A program made the translations under genes and the position numbers. Below are positions 1-10,284 of a stretch of DNA of 64,000 nucleotides, piece after piece (the first letter of the stretch is position 1; each line of letters begins with the position of its first letter). Location: assembly GCA_009741485.1 (NCBI GenBank), contig CM019236.1:56794475-56858474 (forward strand), in the 5' to 3' direction. The DNA comes from Malurus cyaneus samueli (taxonomy: Eukaryota; Chordata; Aves; Passeriformes; Maluridae). The notes under the pieces were generated by a model that was not told the DNA's origin, ran no database searches, and saw nothing but the letters and a program-made list of their open reading frames with translations.

Positions 1-1759
1 TCGCCCGAGACGGCGATGTGTTCATTTCACTGATCTACTCACAAGTTCTGCGTTTACCTCGCCGGGGCGCGGAGTACGGCGGCATGGTGAAGCTTCCCTC
101 CTGTGCAACACATTCGTCAAAAAATGGAGCTGCGGGGCCGTCCCTCGACTTAAACAATTATAGGTGAGAGTAGTAATAGAGAATATCAGAATGTTTCTTA
201 CCTGGAGGGCCTACGAATCTCAAAGGTCCGGTTCGGGCGCTTGAAGGATCTGAGGAGACAGCGGACAATGCAGAGCCCACATGAGGTATTTATTTACCGA
301 GCATGGCACTTCATTCACATCTGTTATGGGCCAGGGCACTGAAACTTCGAGGTGGCCAGTCCAGAAATCTGGATAGACTATGGCAGAAGTATATAAGAAC
401 TTGATAGTACGTGCGGACTGGAGATGCTTAGGGGAATCACCTGCTCTTATGCTTTAATTTCTGTGGTTCAGACGCCTGCGAGGGACGGAAACCACTAACG
501 CACTTGAGTTTTGCAGCGACCTAGTCCTTCTAAAATATAAAATAAAATCGGATCACAACCAACAATTCCCGTACAGTACTGGCATAAAAAAGTCATTATG
601 TTGCATTTAAATTAACTGTGTTCACGTTGAGGGCAAGCTTCATTAGAGCAGCTTTGAAAATCCATCTATTTCACTCAAATATAATTACAAAAATAACTTT
701 CAGTTTACAACAACTGCTGTGCACAGGGGTGATATTTCAACAGCTGCCTGAGTCTTGTTGATATTAAAGTTCGGCTTAAAACTAGACTCAATGCTGAGTA
801 TAAAACCAGTAAGTAGTCACTACATATATCATAGGTGGTCATCCTTGCTAGAAAAACGAAGCCGAGCTCAGCTCAATAGTAGCTGGCTTGTAGACTAGAC
901 ATCATCAGAGCCCAATGACTTGTTAAGGAATAAATAATCATTGGGGTACTCTATAAAACCTGTCTCACATAATGACGAATGCAGGCGCAAAAGCATAACA
1001 ACACAAAAGTGCTAACCAAGTAGCACATAAGGTCTTATGTCTACAATCCTAATATTTCGGCTGGCCACATCTGTTGCTACCCGGAGGACACAGTACGCCA
1101 AATAACAGGAGAGAAAAAGGAGAATGGCCAGGAATGACGAACGTGCACAAACAATAGTTAAAGAAATGAATCTGGCTAGTGCACTCTACGAGTTCGCCCA
1201 CATCGCGCCTCACACTAACCGTCACAAGTGCCTGAGGGCACACCCTTCTGCTACCTAACTGGCACGATGATCTACTGGACGCAAAACCTGAAGAAGATGC
1301 CAACAAAGGAGAGGGTTGGCGTGTGAACATTGCTTGTCTATTGCAATATAATGATTAGCTTAGAACACTCGCAATGAATACAACACCGACGCAGGAAGCT
1401 AACCGCACCGTGGTGTTCCTTGAAGGATGAGAAGGCCCGGGCTGTCCGGCAGAGAATCTCACAAAAAGACGCGAGGACCTATAAAACATCACTTGGCTTA
1501 GAGAGACTATACGCCTACACAGGACACATACTGAAGCGGCACAAGAATCACACCCACAGGCTTAGACCATGGAGACTAGCGCCGTACCGTATAATACGAT
1601 AAGCGGGCTGTGTGCGGGCAGCCCTGTAAGGGGCCGCCTATTCAATGTGACATCGTTTGCTTTCTCTATAGCAAATCTACTATACTCTCTAATGAGTACG
1701 TATCACAAGTACGGCCCTTCTAGACAGTGGTGGTGCGACCAGTCTAGCTGAGGCTGAGT
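1..1759. other. Unrecognised block, unusually CpG-rich for bird DNA
   Basis: I recognise no gene or repeat here. The longest open frames are short (60-93 codons) and have no family features. A hand count finds about thirty CpG dinucleotides in the first 720 bases, close to expectation from base composition, whereas bulk avian DNA is clearly CpG-depleted. Long homopolymers are absent, which also contrasts with the rest of the window. It could be foreign or contaminant sequence, a hypomethylated satellite, or poorly assembled contig-end sequence. Confidence 0.5.
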
Positions 1760-1999
1760 AATGATTTCTCTCCCGTCTAGATCGTGTCCGCCCCTCCAGA
1801 GATTGGCTCTCTCTGCCCAGAGAAGTCCTTGAGGATGACATGGCACATCTCTTGCATGGCCACCCTGACCGCCAACGCCCACAGTTGTGTGCTCCCTGAC
1901 CCCAAATGGGACCACTGAGCGTAGATTGGCCCCGCACACCAGCTGTACCCTCCTGAATAGAGGTAACCGATGTGGACTAGACAGACAGCTTCACCTCTC

Positions 2000-3063
2000 G
2001 GCCTCTTCTGTGTTCCTCGTCTCTTCCCACTCTCTGTTTCCCAGGGAGATTGCTTCCAGAGTACTCAGGTACTACCTGGGCATCCCTGTGGTGGCCACCC
2101 CCAGGCACCCTGTTACCCTTGGGCCATCTCCTCCAGGAACCTGTGGGCCATGGGGTCCCCCCTTCCTTACCTCCTGGCGGTTTGTGCTGATTATGCTTTC
2201 TTTTTTTGTTTTTTCTTTTTTTTTTCTTTTTTTCTTTTTCCATCCCTGCGCATCCTGGCACACTGGCATTGCCTGCTACTGACTGTGGTCATTCGTTGCT
2301 GATATCCTGCAGGCAGAGAGCCTGAGTTTAACTGAGCCTCTCCCAGCCCACCAGGTAGGAGAATCAGCCCCATGTTTCCCTCTCACCCTGAGCTCCATGG
2401 CATGAGCCAGAACATGGCAGGGCTGGAGGCAGGGCAGGGGTGGGCCCTGGGCCCTGCTGTGTGGTGGGTGAGTTGGGGACAGCTCACAGAGGATGGTAGC
2501 TCCCAGCCCCAGCTTTCAACCCCAGCCACTCACCCTTTCTCCCCGAATTCTCCAAGAGTCCTGTAGTGGCATCCATCGTGTGTGCTCGTTATGACCAAAG
2601 CTAGTTTTCTTCTTCCATTGAGAGCTTTCCATTGCCCTTTTCTCTGTTCTTCTCTCCACATGCCACAGGTCCTCCTCCTGACTTTCCATCTTCAGGTCAT
2701 TCCCACCAATCTGCTTTGGCTTTCCAGGTTAGGTTACCCTGGCCCCTCTGGCCCCAGCTTCTGCCTCCGTTCGGGGCATGGATGTGCTCATCCCTTGAAG
2801 TGTAGATGCCTGCAGAAAGGGACTGGAGGGTGGCTGTGGCGGCAGGATGTGAGAAGCCTGGATGGGGCGAGCAGGATGGCACTGAGGTGGGAGGAGATGC
2901 TGGGGGTGGTGGCTGTCCCCAGCGCTGTCCCCCCTTGTCTTGCAGTGCCATGAGGCATGTGTGGCCATCTACAGCAGCATGCGCAACCAGAGCTTCTCCC
3001 ACTGGGTCCACCGTTTCTGTGCTCTCCATGCTCATTTGTCTGCCTCAATCTACTCCCTCACTG
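2000..3063 (+). pseudogene. SLC38A8: SLC38A8-like amino-acid transporter fragment, frameshifted
   Basis: SLC38A8 is a sodium-coupled neutral amino-acid transporter with about eleven membrane helices. Three stretches recall it. At about 2030-2100 is a segment like the family motif PREIAFQKY, out of frame. At 2669-2727 an exon-like piece preceded by CACAG matches the family motif IPTICFGFQ, with frame slips, and ends at a GT donor. After a 218-bp intron ending in CTTGCAG, 2946-3063 begins CHEACVAIYSSMRNQSFSHW and ends IYSLTG before GTAACC. Between these ends the frame slips by one base after SHWV and returns near 3050 through two more extra bases. The next expected exon is not visible. The scattered single-base indels beside intact splice sites suggest either a decayed copy or unpolished sequence. 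The family call rests on remembered motifs. Confidence 0.6.
2198..2243. repeat. Polypyrimidine (T-rich) tract
   Basis: This is an almost pure T tract interrupted by single C and G residues. It lies in an apparent intron of the SLC38A8-like fragment. It is simple low-complexity sequence and too far from an exon to be a normal acceptor tract. Confidence 0.8.
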
Positions 3064-4309
3064 GTAACCCAGCGCCAAACCCTTCACCCCTTCTTGCCTG
3101 GGGGGTCCCCTCTCCCCTCGGCTTTCATCCATCCCCTCGGGGCCCTCTGTCTGGCTCAACTGCCGGGCTTGAGCCCGACCCCCACCGTACCACATTGAAT
3201 ACAGCCTTTACCAGCTGCTACGGTCTATCCTGACCTTCTGATATTGGCGCCAATGTCCCAGCATCAGTGACCAGTATGTCCTAAGAATCTTGATCCTACC
3301 CTACATTGTGTGAAAAACACATATATGATCTCGACGTCTGGCTCCTTCTGGTCAATTGTTTGGCACAACGCTTCTGCTCATTTAGGATGAGCTATGGTCG
3401 TCCATGGGTGTATAACCAACTTATCACTGTCTCATTGTGTAGTTCTCGGCTGACATTTACATGGGCAGGAGTAAGAGTGCGAGATGGGTTAGTTGAGTAA
3501 CATTCATGACTGTTGACAAGCTGTAATAGTTTTTTCTCCCATCCAGCTAAGTGTATGTTATCTACTTTTATCTCCCTAATTATTAGCGAGTGTATACCAG
3601 AAATTTCATGCAAAGAAATCCACGCATAAAAAACAACACACACCGAAGAGGGCTGATGGCAATGGTCTCTAAAATAAGAGCAGCTCAGAGCTGGGGAAAA
3701 GAATGCATACGTTCACAAAGATGCTTAGCACCTTCGGGGTGGGCAGGCCATCGCCCCAGGGGCTATCAATTGCCAGGCCAGCACAGACCCTGACAGTGAA
3801 AAGGTGGGGGTGGAAGGAACAGGCCTTGGGAAAAAGAAGAAGAATTGGTTGGAAGAATTTGTAAAAACATCCATCGTTTGTGGCACAAGGAGTCTGGCTG
3901 GCGAAAGCACCAACCTGTGGATGGGCTTATCTGCATGGAAAGGTGAGGGGTGTTGGACCCCTGTTTTATAAATACTTCTCTATCAACATAAAACCATCAC
4001 CATCTGCTGAAGTTGTGGAATAGGGGTCACACAAACATGACCTCAGGAGCATAAAACAACAGGACTGTAAAAAGGCAATTCATGTTAAAGTTACAAGACA
4101 GATTTAAATATGCATAAATGTCTATGAATAGGCACTAGGCTGATGTAACACAGAATGTATTTAAAGAGGTTTCTATCCATACCCAGTGTGCTTCTGGCAG
4201 ATCGCCTTTCATTCCTTTTGCTTTTATGTACCCTATTGTGTTTTATTAAAACCCTTTCAATTTTAACAAGACAGTGAATCTCGTTTTTTACAACTTTCTT
4301 GAATTACAG
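3064..4309. other. Gene-free stretch before the ERV LTR
   Basis: No gene is supported here. The part from about 3200 to 3700 resembles the opening block in its CpG content and lack of any recognisable family. From about 3770 the sequence becomes more AT-rich and bird-like. The left edge of the ERV LTR may lie in the 4140-4320 interval, but without the partner LTR its boundary cannot be fixed. Confidence 0.4.
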
Positions 4310-4640
4310 TTGCTGAAGGGAAAAAGCTTTTTATTTAGAGCTTAGTGAAACAAGAAAATTATGCAAGATATTGTCTTATTATATTCAGAGTGCAGAAATT
4401 TGTAGTATTATGTAGTGTAATAAGTTGGTTCATGAAATCGCCACATGCTTTATTAAAACAGTTTGACAGCCCCAGCACAATTTTGCCCAGTTTGCCTTCA
4501 TGCATCTGAGGGGGGAGGGAAAGGGAACTGCGAATATGCAGAGAAGACTCTTGCCTCCCAGTAACCCCGCCTACCAACAGTTATCATAGCAACCGCAAAA
4601 GACCCCAAGAACAACACAACGCAGACCAATCGAGACCTCT

Positions 4641-4655
4641 AGAAACTTCTAGAAA
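4641..4655 (+). promoter_or_regulatory. Perfect three-unit heat shock element in the LTR
   Basis: The bases AGAAACTTCTAGAAA fit the heat shock factor consensus nGAAnnTTCnnGAAn with no mismatch. They lie about 20 bp upstream of the TATA box and just downstream of a CCAAT box, a normal place for an activator site. That HSF1 binds it is inference. Confidence 0.55.
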
Positions 4656-4672
4656 CAACACATCAAAGAGAG

Positions 4673-4680
4673 TATAAAAA
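4673..4680 (+). promoter_or_regulatory. LTR TATA box
   Basis: AGTATAAAAAGG lies about 150 bases before the LTR AATAAA and about 20 bases after the heat-shock-like element, consistent with the retroviral core promoter. Confidence 0.7.
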
Positions 4681-4827
4681 GGGGGGCTCAAGCTACTTGC
4701 CGCGCAGTATCGTAGATAGTAAAAGAAACTCACCTAACTAGTGTCCTAGGTGCGGCCAGCTACTCGCCTAGCCTGCCCAGCGCTGTGCTTGACTAATATC
4801 TATTTGTTAATGCTTGCTTAATGAATT

Positions 4828-4833
4828 AATAAA
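4828..4833 (+). terminator. LTR polyadenylation signal
   Basis: A canonical AATAAA in AT-rich R/U5 sequence, 52 bases before the LTR end. Confidence 0.65.
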
Positions 4834-4888
4834 CTATTAATTAGATTCAAGTCTCTAATTAGCTCCTGAAGCTCAATTTATCACAATT

Positions 4889-4906
4889 TGGTGCCATGAC
4901 TCGGAT
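4889..4906 (+). other. Retroviral primer binding site, tRNA-His type
   Basis: The 18 bases TGGTGCCATGACTCGGAT directly after the LTR match the complement of the 3' end of tRNA-His (TGGTGCCGTGACTCGGAT) at 17 of 18 positions. The mismatch is an A where G is expected, which is the CpG-to-CpA change produced by methyl-cytosine decay. Reverse transcription of this ERV lineage therefore probably used tRNA-His. Confidence 0.8.
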
Positions 4907-5149
4907 AGGGATCTTCTCATGGAGTCCCTCAAAGGGAGGCGCCCCGTCGTGATTTGACAGCCTGGAGAGGGCACTTCACCAGCGCCCCTACCCGACGAAC
5001 CTAAATTCAGATATTAGTCAAAGGATCTTATACCTCCATAACATTTTTGTGCACAAAACTCCAGACAACCTCGCAATACGCGTGAGTACATTAGAGTAGA
5101 GTTCCCTGAGGGGCAGGAGTCCTCTCTAAAATTCCCCGTCCGGAGAGAG

Positions 5150-5155
5150 GTGAGT
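5150..5155 (+). promoter_or_regulatory. Probable ERV major splice donor
   Basis: GAGAG followed by GTGAGT is a near-consensus 5' splice site about 245 bases after the primer binding site, where retroviruses usually place the donor for spliced env mRNA. No acceptor or env is visible in the window, so the role is inferred from position. Confidence 0.45.
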
Positions 5156-5306
5156 CTCAGAGGTGTGTAAAGGGGGTTGAAGTTGTATAACTAGCCCCTG
5201 GACAGGCGCGGGGAACCGCTACGGAGAGAAGCGGCTCGGGGGAACCCTAAGCCTCCACACAGCCTCTGGACCCGTGGGAAGGGAGCCCCACGCAAAACTC
5301 CCAGAC

Positions 5307-5375
5307 ACCGGGTAGGGCTGGAGCCCCTACAAGTCTAAATTTTGAGACGCCGGGTAGGGCCGGTGCCCCTACAAG
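5307..5375 (+). repeat. Two-copy direct repeat in ERV leader
   Basis: A segment with the core CGGGTAGGGC(T/C)GG(A/T)GCCCCTA occurs twice, at about 5309-5332 and 5350-5373, separated by a short AT-rich spacer. It directly precedes the larger GC-rich array and may be an older expansion of the leader. Confidence 0.65.
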
Positions 5376-6560
5376 TGTGCGTGTGAGAGACGCCCGCGGA
5401 GAGGCTGTGAGACGGTCAGATCAATGCCCGCGGAGAGGTGCCTCGTGTCTGTGGGACGTCGCGGAGAGGTGCGGTCTGTGTGTGGAGACGTCCCGCGGAG
5501 AAGGGCTGGGAGCGCCGAGGCTTCTGGCTCGCCGCGGAGACGCCCGTGTCTGTGTGTGCGAGACGTCCCGCGGAGAGGGCTGGGGCGCCGAGGCTCTAGC
5601 TCATCCGCGGAGACGCCCGCGTGTCTGTGTGTGCGAGACGTCCGCGGAGAAGGGCTGGAGCGCCGAGGCTTCTAGCTCGCCGGGAGCGCCTCGTGTCTGT
5701 GTGTGGAGAGTTCGCGGGGGGCTGGAGCGCGGGCTTCTAGCTCGCACCGCGGAGACGGCTCACGTGTTCTGTGTGTCGGAGTCCGCGGGAGGGCTCGGAG
5801 CGCCGAGGCTCTGCTCAGCTCCGCGGAGACGGCTCACGTGTCTCTGTGTGTGGGAGGTCCGCGGGGTGGGCTGCAGAGCGCCGAGGCTCGCTAGCTCATC
5901 GCGGAGACGGCTCACGTGTCTGTTGTGTGTGTGGGGTCCGCGGGGGGCTCGCGAGCGCCGAGGCTCGCTAGCTCATTCGCGGAGACGGCTCACGTGTCTG
6001 TGTGTGTGGGGGTCCGCGGGGGGCTGGCGAGCGCCGAGGCTCGCTAGCTCATTTCGCGGAGACGGCTCCGCTGTCTGTGTGTGTGAGGAGGTCCGCGGGG
6101 GCTAGGCAGCGCCGAGGCTTCTAGCTCGCCACGCGGAGACGCCGCGTGTCTGTGTGTGCGAGACGTCCCGCGGAGAAGGGCTGGAGCGCCAAGGCTTCTG
6201 AGCTCGCGCCGGGGAGCCGCCGCGTGTCTGTGGTGTGCGAGACGTCCCGCGGAGAAGGGCTAGGGACGCCGAGGCTCTAGCTCGACCGCGGAGACGCCCG
6301 CGTGTCTGTGTGTGCGAGACGTCCGCGGAGAAGGGCTACGGAGCGCCGAGGCTTCTAGCTCGCCCGCGGAGACGGCTCACGTGTCTGTGTGTGTGGGAGG
6401 TCCGCGGGGTTGGGCTGCGAGCGCCGAGGCTCGCTAGCTCATTCGCGAGACGGCTCACGTGTCTGTGTGTGGGAGTCCGCGGGGTGGGCTGCGAGGCCGA
6501 GGCTCCTAGCTCATTCGCGAGACGCTCACGTGTCTGTGTGTGGAAGGTCCGCGGTGGTGC
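5376..6560 (+). repeat. GC-rich ~77-bp tandem array in ERV leader
   Basis: About fifteen imperfect units can be counted from the recurring core (G)TCCGCGG(A/G)G, with starts near 5491, 5570, 5640, 5709, 5780, 5856, 5934, 6010, 6089, 6165, 6242, 6318, 6397, 6473 and 6544. Most spacings are 76-79 bases; four are 69-71. Each unit also has a GCGCCGAGGCT core, a CTAGCTC core, a second GCGGAGACG box and a GTGTCTGTGTGTG tract. There are two subtypes: units reading GAGACGTCC(C)GCGGAGAAGGGCT, and units reading GGTCCGCGGGG(T)GGGCT. Subtypes cluster, which suggests expansion by block duplication. Open frames through the array are low-complexity by-products. Confidence 0.85.
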
Positions 6561-6655
6561 AGTCCCTATTCCCCTGTGAGGGATTAGACCACGACCGGGC
6601 AGGATAGTGCGTGTGAATGTGATACTCATTTTCCCCGCTGAAGACATTTTAGAAG

Positions 6656-7930
6656 ATGGGACAGAGAGAAAGCAAGCCCTCTGGATCCATGAGAAGGGAG
6701 CCCCAAATGAAGCTCCCAGACATCCCTCCCGACAGTCTGTTGGGACAGCAGCTCATACATTGGGCTGACGATCCTTGGATCAAAAGGAAAAATAACATTA
6801 AAATGATAAATTACTGTATGCTAGTTTGGAGGGGGAAGAAAATCAAGTCAGAATTTTTGTATTGGCCCATATTCAAGTCAGATGAAGAATCTGTGTGCCA
6901 AGCTTTTGAATAAGCAGTAAAAACCCCTTCATACAAGAAGAGAGTGATTATGCAGCTCTCTGGCTCCCTAACACAGAAGGAGCAGAGATGTTCGTACTAA
7001 AAAAAAATAATAGACGTAAAAACTCTGATGATGCAACCCCACCATATGTGCCGCTCACTCCTACGGCTCCATTAGATCAAGCACAAGGGGGAGAGGCTGG
7101 GCCACTATCCCTTAGAAAACAAGGAGATTCCTCATCTGAGGAAGAAAATAACATTGTGCAGGGACCGGTAACCCGAAGCAGAGCCCGCAAGTTATACCCC
7201 CTAAGGAAAATAGCTATGAAAATGATAAATCAACAAGGGGGTGGGCAGGCACCCAGTATAAAATATGTAGCAGTCCCTTTAAACTCCATAGATGTCCGCG
7301 AATTTAAAAAAGAAATGGGACATCTTTTAGAACACCCTCACGGAGCAGCAAAAAGAGTAGATCAATTCCTGAAACCAAATATCTGTACCTGAAACGAGCT
7401 GCAATCCATTTCAAGAACACTCTTCACAGCAGAAGAGAGACGCATAATTCGAACTGCAGGCATGCGTATGTAAGAAAATCAACACCCACAGGGTCCCATG
7501 GGTGATACAAAATAGCCACTATATCAGCCCAATTGAGACAATCAAAATCCACAAGATCGGGCTAACATACAAGACCTTAGAACCATTATAGTACAAGGAA
7601 TAAGAGAAGCAGTACCTAGAAGGCAAAATATGAGTAAAGCCTTTAATGATAGTCAAAAGAAAGATGAAGACCCTACCACCTGGTTGGAAAGATTAAGAAG
7701 AAATTTGCACAGTTTTTCTTGGGGTAGATCCTGAACGCCGGTGGGCAAACCTGTCTTAAATTCAGTTGTGTCTCGGGGTGATATATGAAAGAATTGAGAA
7801 AAACTAGCAATATGGCAAACAGAGGGCTGATGACTAATAAGAACTACAGAAGATATATGTTCAGAAATGAATGACAAAAGTACAAAAAGGTTAAAAATGA
7901 TAGTGGAGACAGGCAGAAAAAAGACCAAAT
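6656..7930 (+). pseudogene. gag: ERV gag, broken (matrix to capsid)
   Basis: The Gag precursor builds the retroviral particle. The frame opens with MGQ, so Gly2 is available for myristoylation as in many Gag proteins, and runs to a stop at 6913. After a shift to another frame it is open from about 6988 to 7392, with the PTAP late-domain motif encoded near 7060-7071 and an acidic, proline-rich linker. The next stop, TGA at 7390-7392, sits where capsid homologues have Trp (family knowledge). The same frame continues with TAEERRIIRTAGM, and further on (about 7665-7710) with TTWLERLRRNLHSFSW, both resembling the gammaretrovirus-like p30 capsid. Stops and shifts then become frequent. The lesions show it cannot make full-length Gag. 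Class I (gamma-like) assignment is inference. Confidence 0.75.
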
Positions 7931-9544
7931 TCGAGGTACCCCAACTAAAAACAGTCTTGAAAAAATTGTCTGTTATGATGCAAAAAAAGAATTGAAAAAG
8001 AATTGCAGCAGAATAGCAGCTGAACTGTTGCTGAGGAATTAGGGGTGTCAGGGCTGCTATTTGCTGGGTCACTATAAGTTCAGTGAGCCCTTGAATAAAT
8101 TGAAGTAGACCCCAGCACAAGCAATTTGAATTTCCCTCGGACTCAGGCAGCAAACGACAACCACATTCGATCTCTGCCACTAAGTGCAAAAATTGTAAAG
8201 ACACAATCAGATAATTAGAAGCAAAGAGGGAGAACCTTGTAAGGTAACATTAAAGTGCTTACCATTAGCTTATGCAAATATAAAACAAACCCGTGCAAGA
8301 CATACAGAGTATCACATTTGAAATGTGTGTATAGAATGCCTTTGATGATAGAATACTGCAGACGTCACCCTAAATATGATCGATACCGCATTTACGAGTT
8401 TATATTATCAGTCATCTAAATCAAAGAGAATACAAACTTCGCAAAAAAGATTAAGTAAGTACAGTGAAGGCTCCACTATGGATGCCAATTACATAAATGT
8501 CTGTTGGAGACAGAGTATTAAATGTTACTATGAGTCTTTGCTGCGACCGGAAAGGGTGGACTCATACCAGCCGGTAAAGAAACTCACTCAAGACCCCGAC
8601 TGGCAGGTTATACCATCCAACGGTGAGGACATAATGATAAGACTAAAAAGTGGGATGAACTTGCAAACCTGATAATCCTGTAATATTGTTAAAACACCTG
8701 ATGTAGATCAGAATTAATTTAACCATGTTCAGACTAAGTAGTTAGATGTGATATATAGCTGTAATTGTTAGCTTTTTGTGTTATGAGAGTCAGGTAAAAG
8801 TGGATAGATATGCATATGCGGGAGCGCCTCTTCAGGGATTACCTCCCCTGCTGTAGGCGAGAAAGTGAAATGATGTGCAAAAGTTTCAATTAGACACTTA
8901 ACATAAGCCAAGTATTGGGATATGAAATCCAAGAAAGTGAAGATTTGAGACCATGGCTCCACGCAATTTGGTAACGCTGTCAACTGATGAGCCCAAACTT
9001 GTTGCGAGAACTAGTCGGCGAGCGGAAATGCAAGGTCGAGCTAGCTGCCGCCTGTGCAGGAGAAGCATTAACCGCTAAAGGACCGCCTGGGAACAGTGTG
9101 AGAACACCCATGAGCAGTTTCCGAAGACTCTCTTGCTGCTGTGAATGTCTCTGTGACTGGAACACCCAGTCGACAGGTGGAGCGAAGAGGAACCAACTAA
9201 AAAGAGAAACCTGAGATCTGATCGAGCGCCTTTTCCATGAGAGAAGAGTAACTGAGGTGTTTGCCACTTAAATATAAAAAACAATATATTTTAATTAAAA
9301 CATTAAAGCATAAATCCATGCCCACTCTCAAACCTGCAAGTGTATTAAAGTTTAATATGTCCTGCTCTATAAGGTGTAACATTCCTGTCCACACCCATAT
9401 ACAGACTTTAAGTGAACATTAAGTAGATACTAGAAGACAAAAGGTTATTTCAGACAAATATCTTGGATCTCCCACACGTTCAGTGCAGCTATGCGATCTT
9501 AAGTACCTGTACGTATACCCTGCTATGTCAAAGTAAAACCTAAG
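7931..9544. other. Degraded ERV tail grading into unrecognised sequence
   Basis: Up to about 8230 isolated fragments could still be gag, such as a possible zinc-knuckle start with two cysteines near 8180-8195, but no frame stays open. From about 8230 to the gap I recognise nothing: no protease, reverse transcriptase or 3' LTR. CpG is fairly frequent, as in positions 1-1759. The 183-codon minus-strand frame at 7653-8204 is the antisense of gag and is not a gene. Confidence 0.4.
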
Positions 9545-9569
9545 NNNNNNNNNNNNNNNNNNNNNNNNN
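9545..9569. other. Assembly gap (25 N)
   Basis: Twenty-five consecutive N bases, which looks like a placeholder of fixed size rather than a measured gap. The character of the sequence changes across it, from CpG-rich and indel-prone to ordinary AT-rich avian DNA, so the join may be a scaffolding decision. Confidence 0.95.
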
Positions 9570-10248
9570 AGAAATTTTGTATTTCTCCCAAAAAGCCAGG
9601 CCTGCTCTAGGACACAAAGATTAGTTTTCCTTACTTTCCAGAGACTGAGAAATGCCCAAAGAGCAAGAACGAAAATTTAAAACTCTCTTTAATTTACTTA
9701 TTTATTAGTTACATTTTTCTTCCAATAAAAAGCAACACATAAATTTTAAAGCACCTCAAAGCCCTTTCTTGACTTTGATTGGCTGGCCGTTTAAGACTCT
9801 TAACTAACACTGAGTTTCGGAGTTTGCTCAACTCCATCCCTAATTCAATGCTGTAACTATGCTCTTGGTTACTTGCGTGTTATACCTGGACGGTATTCGT
9901 GTTCACCACTGTGATTATTTAGGCATTAATCAGCCTAAAAGGCTTCAATGAGAATTTTGCTACTTCACAATTGCAGCCTAGCAATTTTCTTCTTACAGAT
10001 TGATGTTGAATCAGGTCTTGTTTGGCTTGTTGGTTTTTTTTTTTTTTTGCTTTTTTTAGCAGGGTGCCCAATGTGCTTATTAGATGCTACAGATCACATT
10101 AACATTCTTATTAACTCCATTGATCAGCCAAACAGTTTTCCTGAGTTTTTCAAACTACCATTAATGCTCAGAAAACATTCATCGCTTTTTCTTAGTATTA
10201 TTGCTTCTTGTGAAAAGCAAAACTCTTTTGTTAATGATGCCTAATGGA

Positions 10249-10284
<36 letters not shown>

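Larger units (their letters stand above)
4310..4885 (+). mobile_element. ERV 5' LTR (U3-R-U5), left boundary uncertain
   Basis: This is read as an LTR from its ordered signals. They are a CCAAT box at 4626-4630, a heat-shock-element-like triplet at 4641-4655, a TATA box (TATAAAA) at about 4674-4680, a polyadenylation signal AATAAA at 4828-4833, and an end at ...CACA immediately before a tRNA primer binding site. The promoter-to-poly(A) spacing of about 150 bases is normal for an R region. Only one LTR is seen: the element runs into unrecognised sequence and an assembly gap before any 3' copy. The right edge is well supported and the left edge is a guess. Confidence 0.75.

Noticed and set aside
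5377..6105. 242-codon plus-strand open frame in the ERV leader
   Set aside because: It is a read-through of the ~77-bp tandem repeat; the peptide is repetitive Arg/Gly/Ala/Cys and each frame of the array gives a similar product.
7653..8204. 183-codon minus-strand open frame
   Set aside because: It is antisense to the degraded gag. The plus strand there shows capsid motifs, and the minus peptide has no family features or splice context.
1..9544. Bacterial or phage origin for the left contig
   Set aside because: There are no long open frames, ribosome-binding sites or operon layout, and the contig includes a spliced transporter fragment and a vertebrate-type ERV. Contamination of only the unrecognised blocks remains possible.
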